The notes beneath the pieces are model-generated. The model saw only the letters and a list, made by a program, of their open reading frames with translations. It made no database searches and was not told the DNA's origin. This document shows, piece by piece, positions 1 through 12,600 of a DNA stretch of 64,000 nt. The stretch covers positions 660,001-724,000 of the forward strand of contig NW_022145596.1 of NCBI RefSeq assembly GCF_000002235.5, read 5' to 3'. The DNA is from Strongylocentrotus purpuratus (Eukaryota > Echinodermata > Echinoidea > Camarodonta > Strongylocentrotidae). The translations under genes and the position numbers were made by a program. Position 1 is the stretch's first letter; every line of letters starts with the position of its first letter.

Positions 1-1026
1 TTAACATATGTTCCATTCTTCCACATTAGTCTGACATGAATTCAATTTCCTCTCGTTTTGGGGAAGGGGAAGGGGAGGGGTTGGTAACGTGTAAGTCAAT
101 CTGGAAATAGTTTTATCCGTAACCTAGATATTATGCTAGAAATAAAAAAATGTTCCTAAAGAAGAATCCATTGTTAATGGTTTACATTGCCTTCCAGAAT
201 TCTGTCATTACTCATACTAAACACATATATTTTGATTCTATTTTCTTGTCATTTCATTGCCATATACTTTCTTTATCAAACATCTTAAGAGTGAGTTCAG
301 ATTTATTTGTGGGCTATCTTAGCATCGGAAGCCCTTTAAGCACACAAGACAAGGTTGTACTATTTTCTCTGAAGTTATCCAAGTTTTTTTTTTTATGAAC
401 TCACTCAATTGTCAATCATACCAGGGTCAGCGTTTCCAGGAACAATAAAAGAAATCCACAAAGTTGATTGAATGCCAAATGAAGATACCTGTATATGTTT
501 GCTTTCAACTAGGAAGAGGCCCTTAATTGCATTGTAATTCACGTTTCCTGAGTTGTTTGGATTCTAGATATCATCTCAGTTTGCAGCCAAAACCCTCCCC
601 CTCATGATTGATGTTTGAGATCTGTTTCTGCTTTTGATGTAGTTGCATCCCTGAATCAATCAAAAGATATTCTCTCATGAAATGTCCATGCTTCTTATGT
701 ACCAAACACAGACCCTAGCTGACACAGAATATTGCATATAGTGGTGTAAGCAAAATACAATTTCATGACCACATCTTTAGATTTGTTTTTACAAATTTGT
801 TTTGATAGCTTAACTGTAAGGATGCAATTATGCATGCATCAGGGCCAAACTCCTCATCTTCAGTCACCTTTTCCCATTGCATTTTCTAATAAAGCACTTT
901 GTTCATAATAAGATGGAGTTCCTGTTTACATTTACTCCATTATGATATTTTCCAAGTTTTTAGACCATATTTAATTTGAGTTTTGAAACAACGGTTGTAT
1001 AAACTACCTCATTCTTTTTCTCTCAG
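1..1026 (+). other. Intron or upstream part of the VEGF receptor gene, no exon seen
   Basis: I see no convincing Ig-type exon here. The first supported exon begins two bases into a codon, so an exon ending in phase 1 must lie further left. A run of four G-tracts sits at 60-80. The open frame at 150-398 shows no Ig, signal-peptide or kinase feature. Confidence 0.5.
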
Positions 1027-1750
1027 CAAAGGCACCTGTCCCAGCTCCGCAGATCCAAGGTCCCATCGAGCAGGTCAAAGGTTATACATTCAATGTTACC
1101 TGCAATGTAGAATCACCCCTTGGAATCCAGATCAGGTGGAAATGGGACTATCCAGGTCTTCATGTAAGTTTCAGTTTCAGTTTTAGTTTCATATTTCACA
1201 ATAATTCACATAGTTGTATTTCACAGTTTAAAATGATTTCACAAAGTATATGGTACAAATAAACATGAAATCTTTTATACAGAGACAAAAAGCAGAAATT
1301 GAGAGCTCATATCGATTTGTTTGAATGCATTAAATCAAAAGACTGAAAAAAGAGAAGAAGATTGAAATATGGAGGGGCCTCTAGTGAAAGCTATGCTTGT
1401 GAGTCATATGTCCCAAAGGGTATTTAATTTTATGATAGTCTCTAAAAAGAGAGGAAATGAGGAAGTGATTGAATTACAATTTAGATTCTAACTGTTGATC
1501 TAGTTAGTTCAGATCTATTCACCATCCATTCCTTCCCAACAGAACCCCAACGCTAATCCCAATAATTATCGGACTGAGAAAAGTTCCCGAGAACTGCAGG
1601 CAGAGGTTGGAGATTCTACGCGTGCCTTCAGGAGATTCAAGGGGACGCTGACTGTCTTTCAAGCCAGTCCAATAGACAATGGTACCTACACCTGTACTGT
1701 CATTAATAACAATGGCAATGGAAGCACCACACATGCTGTTAGCATATTAG
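1027..1750 (+). CDS. VEGFR Ig3 (two exons)
   Basis: Exons 1027-1163 and 1543-1750 form one Ig domain. The first half has the B-strand cysteine in FNVTCNVES and then IRWKWDYPG, which resembles FNWEYP in Ig3 of vertebrate VEGFR2. The second half has DNGTYTCTV with the F-strand cysteine. Ig2 and Ig3 make the ligand-binding site in vertebrate VEGFRs. The intron between the halves is phase 0, and the domain ends in phase 1, as is usual between Ig domains. Confidence 0.9.
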
Positions 1751-3594
1751 GTATGTACCTGTATTGGGTCAGAAAGTATGGTTGGATAATTGGTAGATGG
1801 TAATTAGGTGGAAAGGGTTGCTAGATGTCTGCTTAGTAGAACCTGTTTGAAATCAGGGATGCTGGTCTTCAGGATTTTACCTGATTTTATATCTTGTTTC
1901 ATGCTTTTTCTGATTCTGCAGACTCTTAACTTGGCTTCAGCAGGAATGAGTCTCTATTTGGGCTACTTCTGCAAAAACAATTGGCATCGCTCAGAAATAT
2001 GCCATTTGCTGAATTTTGTGAATTTTACTTTCTTATCATGACTTTGAATAATCAAGAGTCACTTTCAATACCTATGAAGCAGTTTAATCAGTTACTTGTA
2101 ACTTTTTTTCTAACTTATTTTCATTATTACATTATAAAAGATGTAGTCATGGTCCAATGCCTAAGTACTTTGATTCTTTCTCTAATCTCTAGACCAAGGC
2201 TATATTCACATGGAGCCACTGAAAGGTGAGTTGATGCAGCTAGTAAGCGGTGAGGAACATGCTAAAGATCGTGATCGGATCATGGTACATCTGAAGTACT
2301 TCCCCAACGCTGACTTCACCTGGTTCAAAGATGGCATCGAGGTGGACGCTCTTGATCAATATCTCTTCAAGAGTCGTATCAAGCAGGATGTTGCTCAGGT
2401 CAAGCTGCTCAACATCAATGCTCAACATGCAGGGAATTACACCCTGATCGGAGACAATGGAGATGTCCAGGAGAGTGTTACCATCAGAGTAGTTGTTCAT
2501 GGTAAGCCTAGCTCTTGAGTCTTCATTTCAAGCATGTCATTTGGTTTTCTTAAACAATTATTCTAAAAATACTGTGTGTTAAGGATCAGCATTGAGGCAT
2601 ATTTCCTGATGTTAGGTTTTGGTTCCTCACAAGTGGAGGCTTATTTATGCTTCACATTTGACTTCATCACTCCAACGATTCTGGCCCTCTTTATAGGCTC
2701 ATTAGGTATACTCTACTGATATCCACGAATGTCAACAGTATGCTTACAACAGTGACATTACAGACTCAGCCTATTTGAAATTCCCATACTTATAGCGATT
2801 ATAACTTTCATAGCTTTATTACTTTATCAGATTTTGTTCAAACCTTCACCAGTCTATTTTTCTGATTTTTCTGCTTCTCTTTAGGGTAGTTCGTTAATAA
2901 GGATGGATTTTCGTTTATTGCATGACATAGTGACTATCTTTATAAAGATTTTGTTATTCATTAATGTTTTATATGCTATATATGATATCATTCATGTTTT
3001 TTTTTACTGAGAAGTGCCTAAATCAGGTTGTATATGCTATCTTCTTTAGATGTTGAAGAAGGCTTGACCATCGAAGGGCAAGAAGAGACCACTATCGTTG
3101 AAGAAAAAGGAAATCTAACACTTCATTGTAAGAGCAGCTCACATATCTTTGACAACATCAAGGTAAGAATCTACATAAGAATCTACATAATCTACTAATA
3201 TCCTTTGGTAAGACATTGATCTACATTTACCACACTCCACCCATTTGAAGTAAATGGGGACCTGGTATGAATTTATTCCTTGAAACGCAGCGCGCGTAAC
3301 AGCTGCACTGCTAAAGCCAGGGTAATTATTGTACAGCACTTAGGGACTTCTGATAAAGTAAGTGTTAGGTGCTATATAAGCAATTATAATTATTATAACT
3401 TGCTGTCATCTCATACCCTTATTCCTCTGCCACACTGATCAGTACAAGCATATCTTGGTGAAGAATCAACAACAGTTTTCTAAGATCAAATGTAACACAA
3501 AATTGAGTGTATAAAAGCTAATTGTAATATGTAAGAGCTTTTGGAATAGCTATAGCCTTTCAATCATGCAATATTGTCAAACATATAGTCTGTA

Positions 3595-3631
<37 letters not shown>

Positions 3632-6600
3632 ACCTCTACTCAAGTTCTGTCTCTCCTCTTGCTATCTCATACATAGAATGTATGTATCTATCTATTGATC
3701 TTTCTGTCCATCTATCCATCTATCCATCTATCCATCTATCCATCTAATCATCGCCATAAAATTCCTTGGAGTATTATTGGGTAATCAGCTTACTTTCCAA
3801 GACCATCGTATCTTAACAAATTATTGTGTCAAGCGCTTATTTTTGTTGTTGTTTTAAGCGCTATAGAAATGTTTTATTTTTTAAATGTTCATGATTACAA
3901 AGCAAAGTAAAAGAAAAATTAATACATTTCTGCCTCCAGACTTTAAGAATGATCATTTTGTGTATTCCAGTGGATGACAATTCATAATATAGTACCTTTG
4001 TTAGTACCTTCAGTGTAGCAAATGAAATATCCAATTATTTGTCAATCACAGTGGCTTGTCGTAAGAAGCCATGGATCCACCAATGAGAGCAGACTGCTAC
4101 GACCTCGAGAGGAACGTGTGACCATCACCTCTTACTCCGATGGTGATTTCAATGTAACCCAGCTTCACATCCAGGACATGGGGCGTTCTGATGATGGGAT
4201 CTATATCTGTCTGGCTCACAGTGTCCTGGATAGTAGAGATACCAAGGAGGTTGAGGCTGCAGTACAAGTACAAGGTATTCTAGCAAGATTCAGAAACCTA
4301 GATTAATGTGTTGAGAACCTAATTAACCTTGTGATAAGTCTGTGTAAAGCGGCTTTATATAACTTCCTCTTGTTTATAGTATCATGGATAGCAGAGATAC
4401 AAAGAAGGTTCATGCTACAGTGCAAGTATAATGTTTGCTTGTTTTGGCCTTAAACCTGTCTTGCAAATAGTTGCAGTGAATCCAAATTGATATCCAATTA
4501 ACTTGAGATTGATAGCAGTTGCAGGAACTGTGGAATTGATGAGGGGATGTGCAATCAGTTCTTAATAGTTTGAGACAGGGCGGTGGAATCACAAATCTGA
4601 TTGATTCAACTTTAAACATATCAGATATAATATATTTATCATGGTAGGCCTATGTTCTTCAAGTTCAAAGGCTTATATCTGCATTTATCCATGTTTTTCT
4701 TTCTTTGTTATGTCAAACCTGCTTTACTAACCAACACTTTTACTGATGCTGAGATAAACTAATAGATACGAATCATGCTTTCTGTAAACTGCAAACATCA
4801 AATCAAATCAAGTCAAAGGAATTTTTCTTAAATCAATTCTATTGTAGCTATCAGAGTTCCTGAGATGATAATGGGATTGGAGACAGAAGAGATTAATAAG
4901 AGCCTGAAGGATTTCACTCTTGAGTGTGAGGCATCTGGTTTCCCTACCCCTAAGATCACATGGTTTAAGGATGGTAGCAAACTTGAGATAAAGGACAGTA
5001 TTGTGGTGCTACCTAATGATCATGCTGTGTCTACACTGAGAAGGACCCGGATTAACATGGTAGATAGTGGACTCTACTGCTGTGTGGCCAGCAATGCAGG
5101 AGGGCAGGTCAACAGTTCAGCAGTCATCATTATATTAGGTAAGTCAACTTTCTTAAATCTATATTCGCTGCAGAGTAAAACCCTAGTGCTCATATTAGAG
5201 TAACATGATACGCATACATTCTTCATTTGAAAGATATTGACCATAGCAGCCCACTGTTTTTTAGTAGGTAAATGCATTGAGAAGTACTTCTCAAAGGCCA
5301 ATCTTAATGATGGAAGCTTGTCTATAGGTGGTCTGCCAGGCAGCAAAACATTGTGGTCAGTATCAGAAAGAGAATGGACATGCAGAAGGGAATGAAATTA
5401 AGCAATATCACAAAGAGATATTATACTTATTAAGTATAAAATGATAAAATATAGGGGGATGAAATTAGACTATGGGAAGAGATTTATATGCTATTTTGAA
5501 ATACAATTCATGGTTAACTGAACTGACCAAAGAATAAAAATATGTTTTATCTTATCATTGGATTCGATTTCATTTAATTGGTATTTTGTCCCATCAGAGG
5601 AACCATACATGAGAGTGAAAGAGGATGTCAAATTGGTTGCCATGGGAGGCACAGCAAACATAACCTGTCATGATGGAGGCAACCCCAAGCCTACCATTGT
5701 TTGGTATCACCAACCTAAAGACCAAGCCAGTGAAATGCGCATCCTACCAGCACAGATGTACAACAGCACTGAGGGTGTCTTGGTGCTCCATGATGTGCAG
5801 AAAGATCAGCAGGGTACTTACCTGTGCAATGCAACCAACAGACTGGGTAGTAGCACCCGTACTGTCAGTATCAAACTAGGTGAGTTGCCTTACAAATACC
5901 TTTATTCAATCTTGTATTATGTGAAATCCTAATCAAGAATTAAGAGTGGCAGCGGTGGGATATAGACTTCTTATTGAAAATCATACATTCTTAGGTCAAA
6001 CATCAAACATCTCCAGAGCTCCTCTACTGAGAGTCATTAGAGCATTAACTCTATGTAACAGCTAGTATATGAGTTAATGCCATCCTGGCTTTCAATACAT
6101 TCTTTGGTATCTGTAAGATTCAAGGGAAATGAAAGATCATAGTAAAAAAAATGCCTTAAAAATGACTTCATTTTAGATAAAAGAGTTTTCTGCTCCAATG
6201 TTTGCCAATTCTTACCGCATTGTATATAAAATTGAATGCCTTTTCTTCATATAAACTTCCTTTTAGATATGCCTCGCCCCATATTAGGGCCTGGTGATGT
6301 CAAGAGAAATACCGCCCTCGGTGTTGTCTTTGTGCTTCTTCTTGTTGTCGTTGCTCTCATCATTGTCATCTTCAAGATCAAAAAGGTGAGAGAACAATTT
6401 TGTTAGAAGAAACTTTTTATATCCATATTGTGTTGAAAATTGGTGTGTGAATATACTGTTTAAAATGGATACTTAATTTGCATATGTAATGCTTAATGAG
6501 GAAAACAATTTGTTTTCATATAAACTGATATGCCATTGATCTGAAATATTTTAGATGCTGGTGATATGATTTGAAACCAATATGATTTGAAACCGATATG

Positions 6601-9600
6601 ATTTGAAACCAATATGTTCTCTTTATTACAGCTAAGACCGAAGTACATTGCTGGTGGAGATGATATGTTGCTACCTATCTCATTTGGACAGTACAATGAT
6701 CTTTTAGACATATGTGAACATCTCCCCTATGATTCCAAATGGGAGTTCCCTAGAGAGAGGCTCAAAATAGGTCAGTAGAATGTTTCTTTCTTGGTTTTAC
6801 ATTCATTTAGCTCTATATTTTGTGAATAGTGTGAATTTATCTTTGTCTGTCTTTGTCTCTCTCTCTCTCTCTCTTTCTCTCTGTCTCTCACACACTCATG
6901 TTGACTTCTTTCCATCTCTCTGTTCATCTCTCCATTTTTATATTAATCTGTCTATCTATCTGTCTATCTACATGTATATATTTATCTATCCAAGAAGAAA
7001 TTATCTAAGTTCTTTTGTTGCCCATAGGGCTTTCTAAAGTACATGTATTTATATATCTGTTTATCTATCTCTCCTTGTTTGTGCTAATATCAATCTTACA
7101 GTAATCTATCATTAGGTACCTGACACCAACATTTCAATGATGTTCATAATGTTGATGATGAAGCTGACTTTACGTGCTCATTTTCTTAATACAATTTTTT
7201 AAACTAATTGTTTTCCATAACTTCTTCTTGATTTATATTTCTCTCTATTCCTATACATACATCAGGTCCCGTGATTGGTCGAGGAGCTTTTGGTCGTGTG
7301 ATGAGATCTTCAGCGTTTGGCATTGACAAGGTCGATACATGTACCACAGTGGCTGTCAAGATGTTGAAAGGTGAGACCTAGCTCAATAAAGAAAGGAGTA
7401 CCAGTACTGTTTTAGGAATTGGCAATTGTTTTATCCATTTCATATATTTTCCTATTTCAGAAGTTTGTCTCTTATATCCCATTCCTGACACCATCTTCTT
7501 CTTAGTGTTATTTTAATTCTTTGTGTATTTAGAAAATAGAGATGAATCCTAAGAACATATCACAGGTAGTTATTTGTCTAGGGGTGTGAATAACTTGGTG
7601 ATCAGTAGATATTGTTGCCAAAGTAAGACAACTAAAATTCACAAATTGGAACTGCTTAGTGTTTCCATTTAGTCGTAATGTATAAACCCCTAGTATTATA
7701 CAAAAAAATTACAGCTAGGTAATACATGCGCTGTACCATTTGATAGGTCAGTTTAGTGGTCTGGTCATTTCTGTGTGATTCACCATCCCTAGGGCATAGG
7801 AACCCAGGCCAGGTGAGTAGCGCCCCAAGGGTGAGTGGGGTGACAACAGAGGGGTAGTCTCTGTTGTCTACGCTCTTCTGGGAGAGTACAGGAAAAGGAC
7901 TAGGAGAATTCATAATATGAGTCAATAGCTGTTGACAGTGAAGTTTGGTATATTTAACTTCTTTTAGATGATCTGCCACAGAGATTGTTACCTCCCTTTA
8001 ATTGCTCTCCTCCAAGAAATACATCATATTGAGAAACTTACAAACTAAGGATAAAAAATGACAAAAATAAAAGAAACAATTCCTCACATTGTTTTCACAA
8101 ATTGAAGTAGAGTTCAATAGTAATCAAAATGTAGTATAACCTGTTGACATCACAATTCTCTCATTCCCTTAGGCTGAATACAGGAAGCATCCAGTTTCTG
8201 GTTGGCAGTGGGTTAATTAAAAGTGGCTCAGTGATTAGAGCACCTGCTTCATGAACGGGAGGTCGTGGGTTCGAACCCCGGCCGAGTCATACCAAAGACA
8301 TATAACAATGGGACCTTCTGCCTTCTAGCTAGGCGCTCAGCACATTAGATTGGAGAAGGGTAGTAATAACATATTGTGTTATGCAGGGCCCGCTGAAAGA
8401 GCAGTTTCATAACTGAAGTGGCTACCCTGGTTGAATAAAACATTATTATTATTATTATTATTATTAAGATGATGTGATTTCTTTCCAATACAAAGTACTA
8501 AAACTGATTTTGACTCACTCTATATTAACAGAGGATGCTTCTGATAGTGAAAGGAAAGCTTTGTTAACTGAACTTAAGATGCTGATACACATTGGACCAC
8601 ATCTCAACATTGTTAACCTGCTTGGAGCATGCACTAAGAAAGGTTAGTACTCTCCAATTACAAACCCTATCTTATTCCTTTCAGATGTCACCATACGTTA
8701 GTTACCCAGAGTCATTAATGGTATTTAACAAATGATACTATAGAGGGATTTGCTGAAATTTTCATTTGGGATGAAAAGGAAAGAAGCAACCAAAGTAACA
8801 TGTTTAGCTTGCATTTTAGTAAGCTAGGTGCTCTTACATATATCTTTGTCAAGAATAGATAAGTTATTTGCCAAATGAATCAAAAATCTATTCATTGTCA
8901 TAAAAATGAGTGGTGATAACAATTAAAACAGATGAAGTAATTTGTATATATTCTCTTCTATAGTAAATAACAGTATCCTGGTAAGAAATGCCCTCTATTT
9001 GTCTCTTTTCCAAACAGATCTATTCGTCATCTCTGAGTTCTGCCCATTTGGCAATCTGTCAGACTATCTCAAGACCAAGCGTAAGAACTACGTTGCAGAG
9101 CCAGACCTGCTTGCCATTGCTTGCATGGGGCCAGTAGACAGGAGCTCGCGAGGTAGCAGCCGTGGAGGAGGAGATGGTTTCATGGGAGCTAGAGGGGGAT
9201 CCACCTTGGAGGTTGGAGATGATGATGTCTTTGAGTACATGGAGAAGGAGCAGCCGCTGACTCTCAAGGATCTTATCTGCTACTCATACCAGGTTGCTAG
9301 GGGCATGGAGTTCTTGACTTCTAAGAAGGTGAGTGGTCAAAAAGCGGTCAAGATATGGTAGTCAGAGGTCTATTGATAGTTCTTAAAGCCATGGTTACAT
9401 AATTGTGAAGTAGTAATCAACCATTGATCTAGTCATAATTAATAATTGGTCAAGTGATAGATAAGAAGCAATGGTAAATGAGTGGTCTAGTGATGGTCAA
9501 TAAGAGGTAAAATAATGGACAAGCTACACATTTTTTCACAGACGGTAGATGGTTATTTGTGAAGTCCACTGTAAATTATTAACAGAAGCAATCAGAGAAT

Positions 9601-12600
9601 AAATGTGAATCATTGCTGTATCTATTCATCCATTGCATTGAACTATGCTATATAAAGGGATTTGTATGTAGCATTTATTGTAATTGTATGATCACATATT
9701 GGGGCTGCCATGCCAAAAAGAACACACAGTGTATACTGCCTTGCCCTTCATAAAAAATGACAAAGTTAAGCTAATTTAAATATTTTAGGATCCCAAACTA
9801 TTATGCTTTAATTGTTGCAAGAGTACATTATATATTATGTATGTACTCTACAGTAATAATAGGAAAGGCTTTAAAACTGTTTCCTATCTTCTTGTTTGTG
9901 TTTGTGTATAGTGTATTCACCGTGACTTAGCAGCCAGAAATGTCCTCCTAGCAGAGAATAATATCGTCAAAATCTGTGATTTTGGTCTAGCCCGAGACAT
10001 CTACTCAGATCCTGACTATGTAACACAAACAGGGGTAAGTTTGATGGGTAATGATTTGCTGAATAATAAGATTATGTGTTATACAAATATCAAATTGTTT
10101 TAATAGGGTAAACAGAGATTAGTCTGTTATCCATAATTCATGTGTATTCGAGTTTATTCATATATTTTAAGAATTGTTAAATGAAAAATAAGAATGGGTT
10201 ATCTTGTGTAACACTTGAAACTGTATTTCATCATTTTATTTGAAATGTAATGTTGTTATTTAAGTGCATTGATATCATTAATTGATTATTATTTTTATTA
10301 TGTATTACAGGGAAGACTTCCTATCAAGTGGATGGCTCCTGAATCTATCTTTGACAAGGTCTTCACAATCTACAGTGATGTGTGAGTATCACCCCTCCCT
10401 CAATAGTTTAATGATAGTAAAATCAAAACTTGAGACATTTATGTATAGTACTTGCACATTTCTCTGTATGATGTTAAACCTTCGGTTGATTGGAGATTTT
10501 AAATAATAATAATAATAATAAACCATTCTTATATAGCGCATATCACAAAAATAAATTTAAGTCCCTATCCGCTCAGAAAAAAAAGAGAAAAGAAAGAATA
10601 ATAGCAGACATGAGAGAAGAGCAAAGAAAGAATAACTGCTTTGTTATAACATTGTTCTAATATAACAAACGAACAAATGTGTCTTTAAGAGATTCTTGAA
10701 ATTTTCTACTGTATCAACCTGCTTAAGATGACTAGGTAAACAGTGTGTCCTATTAAAGTGAGTATTCAGCTGTAATTCTGAAATCCTATCTGTTGTAGCT
10801 GATCAATATAACTACAGTCAATGCTGTCTTTTAATCCATACAATATCATAATAATAATAGTGGGTTCTTGTATAGCACTCATGTCTGTCATACATGACAC
10901 TCCTGGCGCTCCCAATTATTACCCTGGCTTTAGCATGGCTGCCATACGGCGCTCTAGCAATTCAAGGAATTAATTCCTGCCAGGTACCCATTTACATCAC
11001 CTGGGTTGAGTGTGGCAAATGTAGATCAATGTCTTGCCAAAGGACATTAGTGCCGCGGCGGAACTCGAACCGCGGTCCTTGTGATTGACAGTCCGGTGAG
11101 ATATCCACTCAACCACGACACCTCATGTATATATCCCATATGTATCATGGGGAACATATGATAATATACATTTTTCATCTAGTTGAGTCGTTGTCAATGA
11201 TGAAACTTTTGTTTCTTTTGCAGGTGGTCTTTTGGAGTGTTTATGTGGGAATGCTTTGCTCTGGGTGGCTCTCCATACCCTGGTGTTGTGGTTGATGAAG
11301 AGTTCTACAATCGTCTCAAGAGTGGATATAGAATGTACACTCCTGATTATGCACCAATTGAAATGTAAGTACATACTGTAGGGTTATATCTTCCCGGTAC
11401 TCTTTTTGTAGTTCTATAATTAAGCTAACAATCTCAAAGCATCACATCATATAAGCTAGGAAAGGATAATTTTGAATGAATGTAAACTTGAATGCATACC
11501 AAAAATATGCTGTGACTCCAAAAGGCAGCTGCACACGTCATATCCACAATATCCCACTCCTGGCACCTATTTCGGTTACCAAAAAGAGTACCTTGAGTTA
11601 ATCCATGGAATGTCTGTTATGTTTTGATAATGAAAGGAAGTGATACAATTATGATGGCTATATCCTTACTACATCCCACTCACCATCTTATGGTATAACA
11701 AACAAAGAACATTCCATAGAATATGACCCATGTTGTAACTCCCAAAGGCAGTCACAGAAATATCCACAATATCCTCTTGACACCATCTTATGGTATAACA
11801 AAACATTACCGGTACTTTGCTAATTATGGCTTCTTGTGTAGTACTAGCTGATGTCCGCCTCTGTTGGATGCTCATGGTGCTTTGGTATCTGCTTTGTACT
11901 TTGAGAACATTAGAGACTATGTATTATGTTATAACATTAGAATGTGATATCCATATCCCACCCCTGCCACACATTTTAAGAGAGCAATACATCATGATCA
12001 CTCTCTGTGTTCGTTGTTCACAGTTATCACGTCATGTTGGATTGCTGGCACACAGAACCCAAGGAAAGACCTCACTTCAGTGAGTTGGTTCATAAGCTTG
12101 GAGATCAACTAGCAGCTAATGTCAAGCAGGTAGGTGTCATGGCAGTTTCACATATAGTAATGTGGAGGATATTTTTTTTTAAAATCTTGAACATTCAGTG
12201 TAAGTTTTGTTGGATTCTGTCAGAATTTATTTTCTACCATTACCAGAACTCAAGCTTTGGAAAATGAGAAGAGAAAGTACTATGAAGGGGAGGGGGAGGT
12301 GGAGGGGGCATAAGAGAGTTAAAAAAAAAAGAATAGGAGAAGCAGCAAAATAAACGAGACTACAAGAGAACATTTCTGAGAAAGAAAAAGTAGAATAGTT
12401 AAAAGGGTGGAATATATCACTATCATGATTATATCTTTCTAAGTGAAATTGAATTGTATTCAATTACGTCATGCATAAGAGAGTGTGTAACGAGACTAAT
12501 TCAAGTTTAGATATCACAAGATTTATTATCTGCCCTGGATGTAGAGAAAATGGCCCTGTCTGGATGTTTAGACATTTGTTCCTATCTTGTCTTCTTACAG

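Noticed and set aside
150-398. 82-residue frame as a receptor exon
   Set aside because: No Ig motif and no compatible splice pair to the exon at 1027.
8221-8292. Possible tRNA gene (A and B boxes present)
   Set aside because: The cloverleaf is imperfect and the sequence continues into a body and ATT tail shared with 51518-51777, so it is a SINE head.
11520-11800. Tandem repeat (CCACAATATCC, CATCTTATGGTATAACAAA motifs)
   Set aside because: Similar segments recur about 220 bp apart but are too diverged for me to set borders; probably an old duplication in a VEGFR intron.
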